A DNA stretch of 64,000 nucleotides from Solimonas flava DSM 18980. GTDB lineage: Bacteria; Pseudomonadota; Gammaproteobacteria; Nevskiales; Nevskiaceae. The position numbers were made by a program, and so were the translations under genes. Where the stretch lies: positions 132,530 through 196,529 of the forward strand of contig NZ_AUFV01000008.1 of the NCBI RefSeq assembly GCF_000426685.1, written 5' to 3'. The notes below the pieces were generated by a model that was given only the letters and a program-made list of their open reading frames with translations, was not told the DNA's origin and made no database searches. Position 1 is the stretch's first letter, and each line of letters opens with the position of its first letter. This document shows, piece by piece, positions 1-9,740 of this stretch.

Positions 1-453
1 CTGGAACAGGCAATGGCACGGCGCCAGCGCCATCTTCGGCAGATCGCCCGGGTTCCACGCGCTGACCAGCTGGCGCCGCGAAGCCGGATCCTTCTTGATC
101 AGCTCGATCAGCTGCTTGATCTGGTCGATGTGACGGCCGTCGGCCGTCACCCAGTCGCGCCATTGCTTGCCGTAGACCGGACCGAGGTCGCCGTGCTCGT
201 CGGCCCACTCGTCCCAGATCGATACCTTGCGCTCCTGCAGCCAGCGCACGTTGGTGTCGCCGCGCAAGAACCAGAGCAGTTCGACGATGATCGAGCGCAG
301 ATGCAGCTTCTTGGTCGTCACCACCGGAAAGCCGTCGGCGAGATCGAAGCGCATTTGCCCGCCGAACGTCGCCAGCGTGCCGACGCCGGTGCGGTCCTGC
401 TGCTCGACGCCCTCGTCGAGCACGCGGCGCAGCAGATCGTGATAGGGCTTCAT
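1..453 (-). CDS. thyA: Thymidylate synthase (3' end beyond window)
   Basis: Makes dTMP from dUMP using methylene-tetrahydrofolate, in the cytoplasm. The reverse strand reads 151 codons from an ATG at 453 and runs off the left edge. Visible family signatures are QQDRTGVGT near residue 20, [13 protein letters not shown] near 45, [11 protein letters not shown] near 60, WDEWAD and [11 protein letters not shown], and, in the last codons before the edge, [10 protein letters not shown], which contains the catalytic Cys of the PCH motif. The family is about 264 aa, so the C-terminal ~110 residues are missing here only because of the window. The start codon overlaps the lgt stop as ATGA, so translation is probably coupled; lgt-thyA is a common proteobacterial pair. 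Confidence 0.96.
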   Translation of the reverse strand, partial: MKPYHDLLRRVLDEGVEQQDRTGVGTLATFGGQMRFDLADGFPVVTTKKLHLRSIIVELLWFLRGDTNVRWLQERKVSIWDEWADEHGDLGPVYGKQWRDWVTADGRHIDQIKQLIELIKKDPASRRQLVSAWNPGDLPKMALAPCHCLFQ

Positions 454-1280
454 GCGCGGCTCCCGGCGGCCTTCGGCGCCGCGCCACGGCGCAGCGCCCA
501 GACCAGGATGACGAGGCCGGCGGCCAGCATCGGCAGACACAGCTCCTGGCCGCGCGTCAGCCAGCCGAAATGCAGATAGCCGAGCTGCGCGTCGGGCACG
601 CGCACGAACTCGACGAGAAAGCGGAACGAGCCGTAAAGCAGCAGGAATAGCGCGCTGATGACGCCGCGCGGCGTCGGCCGCTTGCCGACCCACCAGAGGA
701 TCGCGAACATCACCAGGCCTTCGAGACCGGCCTCGTAAAGCATGCTCGGATGGCGCGGCAGCAAATCCGGCGCCGTGTGCGGGAACACCATGCCCCACGG
801 CAGATCGGTCGGCTTGCCCCACAGCTCGCCATTGATGAAGTTGCCGATGCGGCCGGTGAACAGGCCGATCGGCGTCAGCACCGCGGCGAAATCGGCGACT
901 TCGAAGTACGGCAGCTTCTGCACGCGCGCGAACACGCCCATCGCCACCAGCACGCCGATCAGGCCGCCGTGGAACGACATGCCGCCCTGCCAGACGCGCA
1001 GGATCATCAGCGGGTCGGACGCCGGCAGCCAGTGCCCGTTGGCGTCGTACGAATAGAACAGGATGTAGCCGATGCGTCCGCCGAGGATCACGCCCAGCAC
1101 GACGTAGAACAGCAGGTCGGAAATGCGCTCGCGCGGCCAGGCCACGTGCGGCAGGCGCGCGCGGCGCAGCGCCAGCAGCCAGGCGCCCCAGAAGCCGAGC
1201 AGGTACATCAGCCCGTACCAGTGGATGGCGAGCGGGCCGAGCTTGACGGCGACGGGATCGATGTTCGGATGGGTCAGCAT
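450..1280 (-). CDS. lgt: Prolipoprotein diacylglyceryl transferase
   Basis: Inner-membrane enzyme that transfers diacylglycerol from phosphatidylglycerol to the lipobox Cys of prolipoproteins. The 276-aa protein has the family length, many hydrophobic segments, the signature [14 protein letters not shown] near residue 145 and HPSMLYEA near 190. It is needed by the several lipoproteins encoded in this window (about 31.5, 34.0, 39.8, 45.7 and 52.4 kb). The start at 1280 has no Shine-Dalgarno sequence, but a TACAAT hexamer ends 6 nt before the ATG, which suggests a leaderless transcript. The stop overlaps the thyA start. Confidence 0.97.
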   Translation of the reverse strand: MLTHPNIDPVAVKLGPLAIHWYGLMYLLGFWGAWLLALRRARLPHVAWPRERISDLLFYVVLGVILGGRIGYILFYSYDANGHWLPASDPLMILRVWQGGMSFHGGLIGVLVAMGVFARVQKLPYFEVADFAAVLTPIGLFTGRIGNFINGELWGKPTDLPWGMVFPHTAPDLLPRHPSMLYEAGLEGLVMFAILWWVGKRPTPRGVISALFLLLYGSFRFLVEFVRVPDAQLGYLHFGWLTRGQELCLPMLAAGLVILVWALRRGAAPKAAGSRA

Positions 1281-1286
1281 GCGGCG

Positions 1287-1292
1287 ATTGTA
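1287..1292 (-). promoter_or_regulatory. Probable -10 box of lgt, leaderless
   Basis: TACAAT on the minus strand is separated from the lgt ATG by only CGCCGC (6 nt). Transcription starting 6-7 nt after the hexamer would begin at the start codon. No convincing -35 hexamer is visible. Inferred from spacing only. Confidence 0.45.
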
Positions 1293-1328
1293 ATGGGAGC
1301 GATGCGACGGATTGGCGAAAGCGGCGCG

Positions 1329-2510
1329 CTACTCGGCCGTCGCCGAGCAGAAGAAGCCCTTCAGATAGCGCGTCTCCGGGATCGCCGGATGCACCGGATG
1401 GTCGGGCCCCTGCGCGCCCTGTTCGAGCAGCCGCAGGCGCCGGCCGCTGTGGCGCGCCTCGCGCAGCAGGATGCGCTGCAGATCGTCGGCGCCGAGATGA
1501 TGCGAGCATGAGCACGAGACGAGAATGCCGTCGGCAGCGAGCAGCTGCAGCGCCGCGCGGTTGAGCGCCGCGTAGTGCTCGATGCCGGCTTCGAAGTCCT
1601 TGCGCCGCTTGATCAGTGCCGGCGGATCGACGATCACCACGTCGAAGTGACGGCCGGCCGCGCGCAGTGCCTTCATGCCGGCGAGCGCGTCGTCGCGGAT
1701 CGTCTCGATCGTCAGGCCGTTCAGCGCAGCGCTGGCCTGCGCGGCGTCGAGCGCCGTCGACGAGGAATCGAGGCAGGTCGCGCTCGCGGCGCCGTCGTGC
1801 AGCGCGCGCAGCGCCCAGGCGCCGACGTAGCTGAACACGTCGAGCACGCTGCGGCCGCGCACGTAGCGGGCCAGGCGCGAGCGGTTGTCGCGCTGATCGA
1901 AGAAGAATCCGGTCTTCTGGCCGCCGGCGAGCGACAGCGTGTAGCGCAGCCCTTCCTCGCGGATCTCGATCGGATCGGGCACCTCACCGATGATCTCATT
2001 GTCCTGCGCCAGGCCTTCGAGTTCGCGCGCCGCGTTCTCGTTGCGCAGCAGGATGCCGCGCGGCTGCAGCACTTCCTGCAGCGCCTCGATGAGCGGCGCC
2101 TTGAGCCGCTCCATGCCGGCGGTCGTGATCTGCACGACGAGGACGTCGCCGTAGCGGTCGACGACCAGGCCCGGCAGGCCGTCGGCCTCGCCGTAGATCA
2201 GGCGGTAGTACGGCTCGCCGTAGATGCGCTCGCGCAGCGCCAGCGCGCCGGCGACGCGGCGCGCGAACCATTCGCGGTCGATCGTGACGTCGACGTTGCC
2301 GCTGAGCAGGCGTACCGCCAGCAGCGTGCGCGGATTGACGTAGCCGAGACCGAGGGGCTTGTCGCGGCTGTCGAGCACGCGGCACAGCGCGCCGGGCTCG
2401 ATGTTGCGGAAATCGGCGCCGGCGTCGATCTCGTTCGAATACACCCAGAGGTGGCCGGCGCGCAGGCGTCGTTCCTCGCGCGGCTTCAGCTTCAGTGTGA
2501 GCACGCTCAT
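1329..2510 (-). CDS. rlmI: 23S rRNA m5C methyltransferase RlmI-type
   Basis: Class I SAM-dependent RNA methyltransferase, expected to methylate a cytosine of 23S rRNA (C1962 in E. coli). The protein is 393 aa starting [20 protein letters not shown]. The N-terminal PUA-like domain covers about residues 1-75 (HLWVYSNEI). The middle matches the family with [20 protein letters not shown] and [13 protein letters not shown], and the Rossmann part has [13 protein letters not shown] and [15 protein letters not shown]. The reading frame stays open far upstream of this ATG, but that extension lies over the kinase gene in another frame. The start overlaps the kinase stop as ATGA, which supports the chosen start. 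Confidence 0.9.
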   Translation of the reverse strand: MSVLTLKLKPREERRLRAGHLWVYSNEIDAGADFRNIEPGALCRVLDSRDKPLGLGYVNPRTLLAVRLLSGNVDVTIDREWFARRVAGALALRERIYGEPYYRLIYGEADGLPGLVVDRYGDVLVVQITTAGMERLKAPLIEALQEVLQPRGILLRNENAARELEGLAQDNEIIGEVPDPIEIREEGLRYTLSLAGGQKTGFFFDQRDNRSRLARYVRGRSVLDVFSYVGAWALRALHDGAASATCLDSSSTALDAAQASAALNGLTIETIRDDALAGMKALRAAGRHFDVVIVDPPALIKRRKDFEAGIEHYAALNRAALQLLAADGILVSCSCSHHLGADDLQRILLREARHSGRRLRLLEQGAQGPDHPVHPAIPETRYLKGFFCSATAE

Positions 2511-3457
2511 CAGACCAGGTCGGCGCGGAACGCCTTCTTGTAGCGGGCGCGGAACGCGTCGGGCGTGAAGCGGTGGTTCTGGGTGCCCGGGCGCTCGATG
2601 CAGTACGCGCCCATCAGCGAGGCGATGCGGCCGGTCGTTTCCCAGTCGTAGCCCTGCAGCAGGCCGTACAGCAGGCCGCCGCGATAGGCATCGCCGCAGC
2701 CGGTCGGATCGGTCAGCGAGCCGGCCTGCGCGGTCGGAATCTCGATCGTGCGGCCGCCGGTGTAGATGTGCGAGCCCTGGCCGCCGCGCGTGACGATCAG
2801 CGCTTCGACCCGCTGGGCGATCTGCGCCAGCGTCCAGCCGGTACGGTGCATCAGGATCTCGGCTTCGTAGTCGTTGACGGCGACGTAGCTGGCCTTGTCG
2901 ATGAAGGCGCGGAACTCTTCGCCGTCGAACAGCGGAATGCCCTGGCCCGGATCGAAGATGAACGGCACGCCGGCATCGACGAACTGTTGCGCGTGCAGCA
3001 GCATCGCCTCGCGCGACTCGGCCGAGATCGAGCCGATCTTCACACCCTTGCGCGCGATCTCGGCCGCCGTCACCTGCAGCGTGTGGGCCTGCGCCATCGC
3101 CCCCGGATGGAAGGCCGTGATCTGATTGTCGTCGAGATCGGTCGTGATGTAGGCCTGTGCCGTATAGGTATCGGGCACGACCTTGAGATAGGTACGGTCG
3201 ATCTCGTTCTCGTCGAGCCACTTCTCGTAGGCGCCGAAATCATGGCCGACGGTGCCCATCGGCAGCGGCTCGCCGCCGAGCAGGCGCAGGTTGTAGGCGA
3301 TGTTGCCGGCCGTGCCGCCGTAGTCGCGGCGCAGCTGCGGCACCAGGAACGACACGTTCAGGATGTGGACCTTGTCCGGCAGGATCGCGTTCTTGAACTG
3401 GCCGGAATAGACCATGATGGTGTCGTAGGCCACCGAACCACAGATCAAAGCAGACAT
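2510..3457 (-). CDS. PfkB-family carbohydrate kinase, adenosine-kinase-like
   Basis: Ribokinase-fold sugar/nucleoside kinase of 315 aa. It begins MSALICGSVAYDTIMVY and carries the GG-rich substrate motif YGGTAGNIAYNLRLLGG near residue 45 and the catalytic DPTGCGDAYRGGLL motif near 255, where the Asp of GCGD is the general base. Proteobacterial relatives of this length are usually named adenosine kinase, but substrate choice within PfkB cannot be read from motifs. The chosen ATG has GAGGAG about 6 nt upstream; an in-frame start 33 nt earlier lacks one. It overlaps rlmI by 4 nt, so the two are probably co-transcribed. Confidence 0.88.
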   Translation of the reverse strand: MSALICGSVAYDTIMVYSGQFKNAILPDKVHILNVSFLVPQLRRDYGGTAGNIAYNLRLLGGEPLPMGTVGHDFGAYEKWLDENEIDRTYLKVVPDTYTAQAYITTDLDDNQITAFHPGAMAQAHTLQVTAAEIARKGVKIGSISAESREAMLLHAQQFVDAGVPFIFDPGQGIPLFDGEEFRAFIDKASYVAVNDYEAEILMHRTGWTLAQIAQRVEALIVTRGGQGSHIYTGGRTIEIPTAQAGSLTDPTGCGDAYRGGLLYGLLQGYDWETTGRIASLMGAYCIERPGTQNHRFTPDAFRARYKKAFRADLV

Positions 3458-3537
3458 CGAAACTCCTCGCGGCGCGGCGGGCGCGCCCATGGGTCAGCGA
3501 AAGCGGCGCAGCGCCGCAGAAATCCGAGCAGAAAATC

Positions 3538-3897
3538 TCAACCGAGCAGCACGCAGGCCCAGACGACCGGAACCTGCAGCAGCGACAGATGCACCGCCGC
3601 CGAGCCGAGATCCTTGGCCCGGCCCGACAGCTCGTTCCACTCGGGACCGATACGGTCGACCACGACCTCCACCGCCGTGTTCAGCAGCTCGGTGATCAGC
3701 ACGAGGAACAGGCTCAGCAGCAGCACCGCACGCTCGACACCGCTGTGGCCGAGCCATAGCGCGGCCGGCGCCAGCAGCACGCACAGCGCCGCTTCGATGC
3801 GGAATGCCTCCTCGGCGCGCAGCGCCCAGCCGAGCCCCCAGTAGGAAACCTTGGTGGCGCGGATCAGCCGCGCCCAGCCCTTGATGCCGTCTGCCAT
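3538..3897 (-). CDS. dgkA: Diacylglycerol kinase
   Basis: Small trimeric inner-membrane kinase that recycles diacylglycerol to phosphatidic acid. The 119-aa protein shows the DgkA pattern: an amphipathic N-terminus (MADGIKGWARLIRATKVSY), EEAFRIEAAL near residue 30, ITELLNTAVEVVVDRIG near 70 and three transmembrane segments, ending WACVLLG. It reads in the same direction as the kinase-rlmI pair, about 80 nt upstream of it. It diverges from the 68-aa membrane protein at 4113. Confidence 0.95.
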   Translation of the reverse strand: MADGIKGWARLIRATKVSYWGLGWALRAEEAFRIEAALCVLLAPAALWLGHSGVERAVLLLSLFLVLITELLNTAVEVVVDRIGPEWNELSGRAKDLGSAAVHLSLLQVPVVWACVLLG

Positions 3898-4019
3898 GAA
3901 ATCGCGCCGTACGCGGTCGTAAGTAGTTGTCGAAACTTGCGAATTGTCGCCGAAACCGGCGAGCGGCGCCGGCGCACGATAGTTTAGTTTTTTTAACGAA
4001 CCCGATCAGAAAATATCAA

Positions 4020-4048
4020 TTGTTGCATTGCAACAAAGTGCCTATAAA
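4020..4048 (+). promoter_or_regulatory. Strong promoter with a palindrome over the -35 box
   Basis: TTGTTG (4020-4025), a 17-nt spacer and TATAAA (4043-4048) form a near-consensus sigma-70 promoter in an AT-rich island that contrasts with the GC-rich surroundings. The -35 lies inside a perfect 17-bp palindrome, TTGTTGCATTGCAACAA (4020-4036), which would suit an operator. It reads toward the 68-aa membrane protein and leaves an untranslated leader of about 58 nt. Confidence 0.7.
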
Positions 4049-4112
4049 TAGGCTCAGCGCAGTCCGTTGATTCCCCCGAAGCGGACCGCCTTGAATTTAA
4101 GGAGTGCTTGCC

Positions 4113-4319
4113 ATGGAAATCCTGCCCTTCGTCAGCTTCATCCTCTGGGCGACCGGCCTGCTCACCGCCGCGCTGGTCGTGTTCGCGGTGCGCGACTGGT
4201 TCGCCGAGCGCAGCGGCGTCGCGCAGTCGGTTCTGCCGCCGCAGCCGAAAGCCGCGGACTGCAGCGTGGCCTCGATGCCGGCCGCTCGCGTCGAACGCGC
4301 CCTGCCGAAGGCCGCCTGA
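4113..4319 (+). CDS. Small single-pass membrane protein, unknown function
   Basis: 68 aa from the ATG at 4113, preceded by AAGGAG at 4099-4104 with good spacing. An ATG 9 nt earlier would lie too close to that site. Residues 4-24 (LPFVSFILWATGLLTAALVVF) form one transmembrane helix, followed by RDWFAERSG and a basic, Pro/Ala-rich tail ending PKAA. I recognise no family. Its own strong promoter, clear ribosome-binding site and dedicated terminator argue for a real, well-expressed gene. One Cys lies in the soluble tail. Confidence 0.75.
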   Translation: MEILPFVSFILWATGLLTAALVVFAVRDWFAERSGVAQSVLPPQPKAADCSVASMPAARVERALPKAA

Positions 4320-4381
4320 GGCAAACGCCGCCGGCATCGCCGGAGCGACCGCGCCGCCGCGATTGGCCGCAGCGCTTTATC

Positions 4382-4412
4382 AAAAAAGCCCGCCTTTCGG
4401 CGGGCTTTTTTC
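4382..4412. terminator. Bidirectional intrinsic terminator
   Basis: AAAAAAGCCCGCC, a TTTCG loop and GGCGGGCTTTTTT: a GC-rich stem flanked by six A and six T, so it works in both directions. It separates the plus-strand small membrane gene from the end of the minus-strand gcv operon. Confidence 0.93.
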
Positions 4413-4430
4413 GTACCCGAAGACCGGCGC

Positions 4431-5888
4431 TCAGGCCGGCACGTAGCGCAGGTCGAGCTGGCGCGCAGCGCGCACATCGTCGAGCCGACGCACCGGCATC
4501 GTGTACGGCGCCCCCTTGAGCTTGGCGATGTCCTGCTTGCCCTCCTCCCAGATCGCGACCAGCGCGTCGACGAAGGTATCGAGCGTTTCCTTGTCCTCGG
4601 TCTCGGTCGGCTCGATCAGCAGGCATTCCGGCACCAGCAGCGGGAAGTAAACCGTCGGCGCGTGAAAGCCGTAATCGAGCAGGCGCTTGGCGACGTCGGT
4701 CGCCGTCATCTCGATTTCCTGCTTCTGCTTCTTCAGCGTGACGATGAACTCGTGCGAGGCGCGGCGCGCCGGGAACGCCAGATCGAAGCCCTTCTCCTTC
4801 AGACGTGCCGCCAGGTAATTGGCATTGAGCGTCGCGAACTCGGCGACGCGCTGCATGCCGTCGCGACCGAGCATGCGGGCATAGATATAGGCGCGCATCA
4901 GCACGCCGGCGTTGCCCATCCACGCCGACAGGCGTCCGATCGTCTGCGGCAGATCCTGCTCGGTCAGCCAGCGGTAGGTCTCGCCGTCCTTGCCGACCAG
5001 CGGCGTCGGCATGAACGGCTTGAGACGCTCGGAGACGCCGACCGCGCCGGCACCCGGCCCGCCGCCGCCGTGCGGCGTCGAGAAGGTCTTGTGCAGGTTC
5101 ATGTGAATGACGTCGAAGCCCATGTCACCCGGCCGCACCTTGCCGAGGATCGCGTTGAGATTGGCGCCGTCGTAGTACAGCAGGCCGCCGGCCTCGTGGA
5201 CGATCTCGGCGATCTCCTTGATGCGGCGCTCGAACACGCCGAAGGTCGACGGATTGGTCAGCATGATGCCGGCCGTCTGCGGACCGACCGCGGCCTTCAG
5301 CGCCTCGACGTCGACGTCGCCGTCGTCGTTGGTCGGGATCTCGCGCACCGTGCAGCCGAGCATCGCCGCAGTCGCCGGGTTGGTGCCGTGCGCGGCGTCC
5401 GGCACGAGGATCTCGGTGCGCGCGAGGTCGCCGCGCGCCTTGTGATAGGCCTTGATCATCGCCACGCCGGCGAACTCGCCCTGTGCGCCGGCCATCGGCG
5501 TCAGCGAGACGCCGGCCATGCCGGTCACTTCCTTCAGGATTTCCTGCAGATCGTGCATGCAGGCGAGGAAACCCTGGCTGTGCGATTCCGGCGCCAGCGG
5601 ATGGCGCGCCAGGAACTGCGGCAGCATCGCCAGCTTGTTGCTGGCGCGCGGGTTGTACTTCATCGTGCACGAACCCAGCGGGTAGAAGTGCGTGTCGATC
5701 GAGAAGTTCTTCTGCGACAGCCGCGTGAAGTGGCGGACCGCCTGCATCTCCGAAACCTCGGGCAGGTTCGGCGGGTCCTGGCGGCGCAGCGCCTCCGGGA
5801 TGGCGCTCAGATCGACGCCGCGGTTCGGGTTCTGCGCGGTGGCCGTGCGGCCGGGGCGCGACACTTCGAAAATCAGTTTCTCAGTCAT
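4431..5888 (-). CDS. gcvPB: Glycine dehydrogenase (decarboxylating) subunit 2
   Basis: C-terminal half of the split P-protein of the glycine cleavage system. It binds PLP and, with GcvPA, decarboxylates glycine and passes aminomethyl to lipoyl-GcvH. The 485-aa product starts [14 protein letters not shown]. It shows [14 protein letters not shown] near residue 77, [16 protein letters not shown] near 150, and the PLP-lysine motif [16 protein letters not shown] near 260. The open frame extends 93 nt upstream of this ATG, into the tpx 3' end, so the internal start was chosen. It is the last gene of the riboswitch-led gcv operon and ends at the terminator at 4382. Confidence 0.95.
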   Translation of the reverse strand: MTEKLIFEVSRPGRTATAQNPNRGVDLSAIPEALRRQDPPNLPEVSEMQAVRHFTRLSQKNFSIDTHFYPLGSCTMKYNPRASNKLAMLPQFLARHPLAPESHSQGFLACMHDLQEILKEVTGMAGVSLTPMAGAQGEFAGVAMIKAYHKARGDLARTEILVPDAAHGTNPATAAMLGCTVREIPTNDDGDVDVEALKAAVGPQTAGIMLTNPSTFGVFERRIKEIAEIVHEAGGLLYYDGANLNAILGKVRPGDMGFDVIHMNLHKTFSTPHGGGGPGAGAVGVSERLKPFMPTPLVGKDGETYRWLTEQDLPQTIGRLSAWMGNAGVLMRAYIYARMLGRDGMQRVAEFATLNANYLAARLKEKGFDLAFPARRASHEFIVTLKKQKQEIEMTATDVAKRLLDYGFHAPTVYFPLLVPECLLIEPTETEDKETLDTFVDALVAIWEEGKQDIAKLKGAPYTMPVRRLDDVRAARQLDLRYVPA

Positions 5889-5913
5889 GTCTTGACGCAG
5901 GAAAGCAGGCGGT

Positions 5914-6414
5914 TCAGGCCAGCGCCTTGAGCGCGGCCTCGTAGTTCGGTTCGTTGGCGATCTCGGCAACCAGTTCGGCATGCAGCACGCGATCGTCGGC
6001 GTCGAGCACGACGACGGCGCGCGCCGTCAGGCCGGCAAGCGGGCCGTCTTCGAGCAGCACGCCGTAGTCCTTGGCGAAGTGACGGTCGCGCATCATCGAC
6101 AGCGTCACCACGTTGGCGATGCCCTCGGCGCCGCAGAAACGCTTCTGCGCGAACGGCAGGTCGGCCGAGACGCACAGCACGACGGTGTCGGAGAGGCCGG
6201 CGGCGCGCTGGTTGAACTGGCGCACCGACATCGCGCAGGTCGGCGTATCGATCGACGGGAAGATGTTGAGGATCTTGCGCTTGCCGGCAAAGCTCGCCGG
6301 CGTCACGTCCTTGAGATCGGCGCCGACCAGCTTGAAGCCGGGCGCCGTGCTGCCGACCGCCGGCAGTTCGCCGTTGGTGTGGACCGGGTTGCCGCGCATC
6401 GTCACCGTAGCCAT
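5914..6414 (-). CDS. tpx: Thiol peroxidase (peroxiredoxin)
   Basis: Tpx-type atypical 2-Cys peroxiredoxin of 166 aa that reduces lipid and hydrogen peroxides with thioredoxin. The peroxidatic Cys lies in [17 protein letters not shown] near residue 60 and the resolving Cys in KRFCGAEG near 94. The N-terminus [15 protein letters not shown] is family-typical. It sits between gcvPA and gcvPB with gaps of about 25 nt on each side and the same direction, so it is very probably transcribed with them. That placement is unusual: it splits the two P-protein subunits and would put an antioxidant enzyme under glycine control. Confidence 0.96.
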   Translation of the reverse strand: MATVTMRGNPVHTNGELPAVGSTAPGFKLVGADLKDVTPASFAGKRKILNIFPSIDTPTCAMSVRQFNQRAAGLSDTVVLCVSADLPFAQKRFCGAEGIANVVTLSMMRDRHFAKDYGVLLEDGPLAGLTARAVVVLDADDRVLHAELVAEIANEPNYEAALKALA

Positions 6415-6438
6415 GTCACGCTCCTTCTGAGGACCTGT

Positions 6439-7797
6439 TCAGGCGAGTACGCGGGCCAGCGCGTCGCGATATTGCGCGAGCTGCTCCGCGGTCTTGGTTT
6501 CGGTCGCGCAGACCAGCAGCGCATGGCCGAGTTCCGGATAGCGGTCCGAGAGATCGTAGCCGCCGAAAATGCCCTGCTGCGCGAGCGCCGCGAGCACCGG
6601 CTTGACCGGCCCGGGCAGGCGGATCGCAGACTCGTGGAAATGCGCGCCGGCGAACACCGGCTCGACGCCGGCGATGCCGCTCAGCTGCGCGACCAGTTCG
6701 CGCGTGTTGGCGAGCGAGGCCGAGGCGACCTCGGCCAGGCCGCGCGGACCGAGCAGCGACATGTAGATCGTCGCCGCGGTGACCAGCAGGCCCTGGTTGG
6801 TGCAGATGTTGGACTTGGCCTTGGCGCGGCGGATGTGCTGCTCGCGCGCCTGCAGGGTCAGCGTGTAGCCCGGCTTGCCGTCGAGATCGACGGTGCGGCC
6901 GACGATGCGACCCGGCATTTCGCGCACGTACGCCATCTTGGTGGTCAGGAAGCCGAAGTACGGACCGCCGGACGCCAGCGGCGCGCCGAGCGGCTGGCCT
7001 TCGCCGCAGACGATGTCGGCGCCCTTCGTGCCCCAGTTGCCGGGCGCTTTGAGCACCGCCAGCGCGGTCGGGTTGACGACGGCGACGACCAGCGCGCCCT
7101 GCGCGTGCGCCCAGTCGGTGATCGCGTCGACGTCCTCGAGCACGCCGAAGAAGTTCGGCTGCTGGATCACCACCGCGGTCGGCTTCTCGCCGGCGTGCGC
7201 CTGCAGCGCCGCCAGCGCGGTCTGGCCGCTGCGCGCGTCATAGTCGACGAACACTTGGTGCACGCCCTGCGCGCCGGTCGTGCTGGCGACGACGTCGCGA
7301 TACAGCGGATTCACCGCGCGCGGCACCAGCATCGTGCCGGACGGGTTCTGCTTGTTCGCGCGCATCGCCATCAGCAGCGCTTCGCCAAGCGCCGAGCCGC
7401 CGTCGTACATCGAGGCGTTCGACACCTCCATGCCGGTCAGCCCGCAGATCATCGTCTGGTATTCGTACAGCAGCTGCAGCGTGCCCTGGCTCGCCTCGGC
7501 CTGGTACGGCGTGTACGCCGAGTAGAACTCGCCGCGCGTGGTGATCTCCCACACCGCCGCCGGAATGTGGTGCTCGTAGGCACCGGCGCCGATGAAGTTG
7601 AGCGCGAACGCGTCCTGCTGCGCGCGCGCCATCATCAGCTGGGTCACCGCCATTTCGCTCAGGCCTTCCGGGATGCCGGTCAGCGCGCCGCAGCGCAGTG
7701 CGGGCGGGATCTCATCGAACAGCGCATCGATGCTCGGCGCCTGGATCGCGGCGAGCATCTCCTTCACATCGGTTTCGGTATGCGGAATGAACGGCAT
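6439..7797 (-). CDS. gcvPA: Glycine dehydrogenase (decarboxylating) subunit 1
   Basis: N-terminal half of the split P-protein, 452 aa, partner of GcvPB in decarboxylating glycine. It begins [18 protein letters not shown] and contains [16 protein letters not shown] near residue 68, [13 protein letters not shown]-like sequence (here [17 protein letters not shown]) near 90, [17 protein letters not shown] near 125 and [12 protein letters not shown] near 255. A two-gene P-protein contrasts with the single long GcvP of E. coli. It lies 34 nt after gcvH in the same operon. Confidence 0.96.
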   Translation of the reverse strand: MPFIPHTETDVKEMLAAIQAPSIDALFDEIPPALRCGALTGIPEGLSEMAVTQLMMARAQQDAFALNFIGAGAYEHHIPAAVWEITTRGEFYSAYTPYQAEASQGTLQLLYEYQTMICGLTGMEVSNASMYDGGSALGEALLMAMRANKQNPSGTMLVPRAVNPLYRDVVASTTGAQGVHQVFVDYDARSGQTALAALQAHAGEKPTAVVIQQPNFFGVLEDVDAITDWAHAQGALVVAVVNPTALAVLKAPGNWGTKGADIVCGEGQPLGAPLASGGPYFGFLTTKMAYVREMPGRIVGRTVDLDGKPGYTLTLQAREQHIRRAKAKSNICTNQGLLVTAATIYMSLLGPRGLAEVASASLANTRELVAQLSGIAGVEPVFAGAHFHESAIRLPGPVKPVLAALAQQGIFGGYDLSDRYPELGHALLVCATETKTAEQLAQYRDALARVLA

Positions 7798-7831
7798 GGC
7801 AGTGCGGCAGTAGGAAAGCGGGACGCGCGAA

Positions 7832-8221
7832 TCAGAGCGTCTTGAGGAAATCCGCGTAGGCGGCGGCGTCGAGCAGGCTGCCGAGATCGGCGGCGTTCGC
7901 CGGCTTCATCTTCCACAGCCAGCCTTCCTGGTACGGATCGCTGTTGAGGATTTCCGGGCTGCCGCCGAGCTTGTCGTTGGCGGCGACGACTTCACCGGCG
8001 ATCGGCGCGTAGACGTCGCTGGCGGCCTTCACCGACTCGACGACCGCGCACGACTCTTCCTTGGCCAGCGTGCGGCCGACGGCCGGCACCTCGACGAACA
8101 CGAGGTCGCCGAGCGAACCCTGCGCGAAATCGGTGATGCCGACGGTGACGGTGCCGTCCGCCTCGACGCGGACCCACTCATGCGACTTGACGTACTTGAG
8201 ATCGGCGGGAATGTTGCTCAT
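7832..8221 (-). CDS. gcvH: Glycine cleavage system H protein
   Basis: Lipoyl carrier of the glycine cleavage system, 129 aa, shuttling the aminomethyl group between the P and T proteins. It starts [18 protein letters not shown]. The lipoylated lysine lies in [16 protein letters not shown] near residue 65. The C-terminus [13 protein letters not shown] is family-typical. An AGGAGA site lies 8-10 nt before the ATG; the frame stays open upstream across gcvT in another frame and was trimmed accordingly. Second gene of the gcv operon. Confidence 0.97.
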   Translation of the reverse strand: MSNIPADLKYVKSHEWVRVEADGTVTVGITDFAQGSLGDLVFVEVPAVGRTLAKEESCAVVESVKAASDVYAPIAGEVVAANDKLGGSPEILNSDPYQEGWLWKMKPANAADLGSLLDAAAYADFLKTL

Positions 8222-8301
8222 CGAAGGTTCTCCTGAAAATCTGATCCGGAAAAAGTCGGGCCGCGTTTCGGCGCGGGCTGGACCTCGGCGCCAGCGCGGG
8301 C

Positions 8302-9384
8302 CTAGACCAGCACCTTGCCGTGGCGCACGAACGGCGGCTTGACGAGGCGCGCCGCGACCCACTGGCCGCGGATCTCGACCTCGCAGGCGCCCTCGGCGCC
8401 GGCGTCGATGCGCGCCAGCGCGATCGACTGCTTCATCGTCGGCGCGAAGCCGCCGCTGGTGGTCTCGCCGCCGGCGCCGTTGGCGAAGCGCAGCTTCATG
8501 TGCGCGCGCACGATGCCGCGGCCCTCCAGCACCAGGCCGACAAACTTCTTCGGGCTGGCGCCGCGCAGCGGCTCGATCGCGGTGCGACCGATGAAGTCTC
8601 GGTCCTTCGGCTCCCACGCGATCGTCCAGCCGAGGCCGGACTCGAGCGGCTGCGTCGCTTCATCCATGTCCTGGCCGTAGAGGTTCATGCCGGCCTCAAG
8701 GCGCAGCGTGTCGCGCGCGCCGAGTCCGCAGGGCTTGACGCCGTCGGCCAGCAGACCCTGCCAGAGCGCGACCAGATCGGCGTGCGGCAGGATCAGCTCG
8801 AAGCCGTCCTCGCCGGTATAGCCGGTACGGGCAATGAACCATTCGCCGTCATGCGCCGCCTGAAAGTTGACGAGCGCTTCGGCCGGCACGCGCAGCGCCT
8901 GCGGCAGCCGCGGCACGACCTGACCGCGGGCCTGCGGCCCCTGCACGGCGAGGATGCCGAGATCGTCGCGATGACGGACCTCGACGCCGAACGCCCGCGC
9001 CTGCTGGCGGATCCACGCCAGATCCTTGTCGGTGGTGCCGGCGTTGACGACCAGACGGAACCAGCTCTCGTCGAGGAAGTAGCAGATGAGATCGTCGAGG
9101 ACGCCGCCGTCCTCGCGCAGCATGCAGGAATACAGCGCCTTGCCCGGCTGCGTCAGCTTGGCGACGTCGTTGGCCAGCAGGTGGCGCAGGAACTCGCGCG
9201 TGCGCGCGCCGTGCAGATCGACGGCGGCCATGTGGGCGACGTCGAACATGCCGGCGGCCTGGCGCACCGCGTGATGCTCGTCGAGCTGGGACTGGTACTG
9301 GATCGGCATGTCCCAGCCGGCGAAATCGACCAGCTTGGCGCCGAGGCGGACGTGTTCAGCGTGCAGCGCTGTCTGCTTGAGCAT
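8302..9384 (-). CDS. gcvT: Aminomethyltransferase (glycine cleavage T protein)
   Basis: Tetrahydrofolate-dependent T protein, 360 aa. It releases ammonia from the aminomethyl-lipoyl H protein and forms methylene-THF, which also feeds ThyA. It begins [25 protein letters not shown] in substance ([17 protein letters not shown] near residue 14). It contains [14 protein letters not shown] near 46, the folate-site region [12 protein letters not shown] near 187 and [20 protein letters not shown] near 225. First gene of the operon, with a tandem glycine riboswitch ending about 40 nt before its start. Confidence 0.97.
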   Translation of the reverse strand: MLKQTALHAEHVRLGAKLVDFAGWDMPIQYQSQLDEHHAVRQAAGMFDVAHMAAVDLHGARTREFLRHLLANDVAKLTQPGKALYSCMLREDGGVLDDLICYFLDESWFRLVVNAGTTDKDLAWIRQQARAFGVEVRHRDDLGILAVQGPQARGQVVPRLPQALRVPAEALVNFQAAHDGEWFIARTGYTGEDGFELILPHADLVALWQGLLADGVKPCGLGARDTLRLEAGMNLYGQDMDEATQPLESGLGWTIAWEPKDRDFIGRTAIEPLRGASPKKFVGLVLEGRGIVRAHMKLRFANGAGGETTSGGFAPTMKQSIALARIDAGAEGACEVEIRGQWVAARLVKPPFVRHGKVLV

Positions 9385-9423
9385 ACGGTTCCCGCGTCAT
9401 GAAATGTCGTTGCGAAAACCGCC

Positions 9424-9513
9424 CCTCTGTCCGGTGTACCTGAAAGTTCGAAAGCGGATGTACCGCTTCTGCCTCGTCGGTGGCCTGCCTTGCGGCGGGC
9501 GCTCTCCAGAGTG
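9424..9513 (-). promoter_or_regulatory. Glycine riboswitch aptamer II (gcvT leader)
   Basis: On the minus strand P1 pairs CTCTG (5') with CAGAG (3'). Between them are GGAGAGCG, the core CCACCGACGAGGCAGAAG and TTTCAGGTACACCGGACAGAG, the conserved blocks of a glycine aptamer. Placed directly after aptamer I and about 40 nt before gcvT, the standard tandem arrangement. Confidence 0.88.
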
Positions 9514-9519
9514 TTACTG

Positions 9520-9612
9520 CAGCACCGCGCTCCGTTTGCCTGAGCGATTCCGGGCGGATTTGCGCCTTCGGCGCCACCGTTGCCGGTGGTCTCTCGCGCG
9601 ATGCTGCTTGCT
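9520..9612 (-). promoter_or_regulatory. Glycine riboswitch aptamer I (gcvT leader)
   Basis: Minus-strand order: GCAGCATCGCGC, then GAGAGACC, a P2 hairpin of CCACC and GGTGG, the core GCGCCGAAGGCGCAA, GGAATCGCTCAGGCAAACGGA, and GCGCGGTGCTGC. The two outer segments pair over 12 positions with one T-G wobble, forming P1. Core, P1 and location before gcvT fit a glycine aptamer; together with aptamer II it should sense glycine and switch the gcv operon. Confidence 0.9.
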
Positions 9613-9740
9613 ACTTTAAAACAAACTCGGCCACGGCCATCCGTGGCGACACCGCATCTCCCGATCCGACCCCTGCCCGGCCGTCCCTGGCCGGGCGTTC
9701 CCGTCCGCGCGAAGCTGCGCTTCGCAAGCGCGGCCGAGAA

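Noticed and set aside
1329-3221. A 630-codon open frame apparently joining another domain to RlmI
   Set aside because: The upstream 237 codons lie over the kinase gene in a different frame and read as low-complexity Arg/Ala-rich sequence; the internal ATG at 2510 gives the normal RlmI N-terminus and overlaps the kinase stop.
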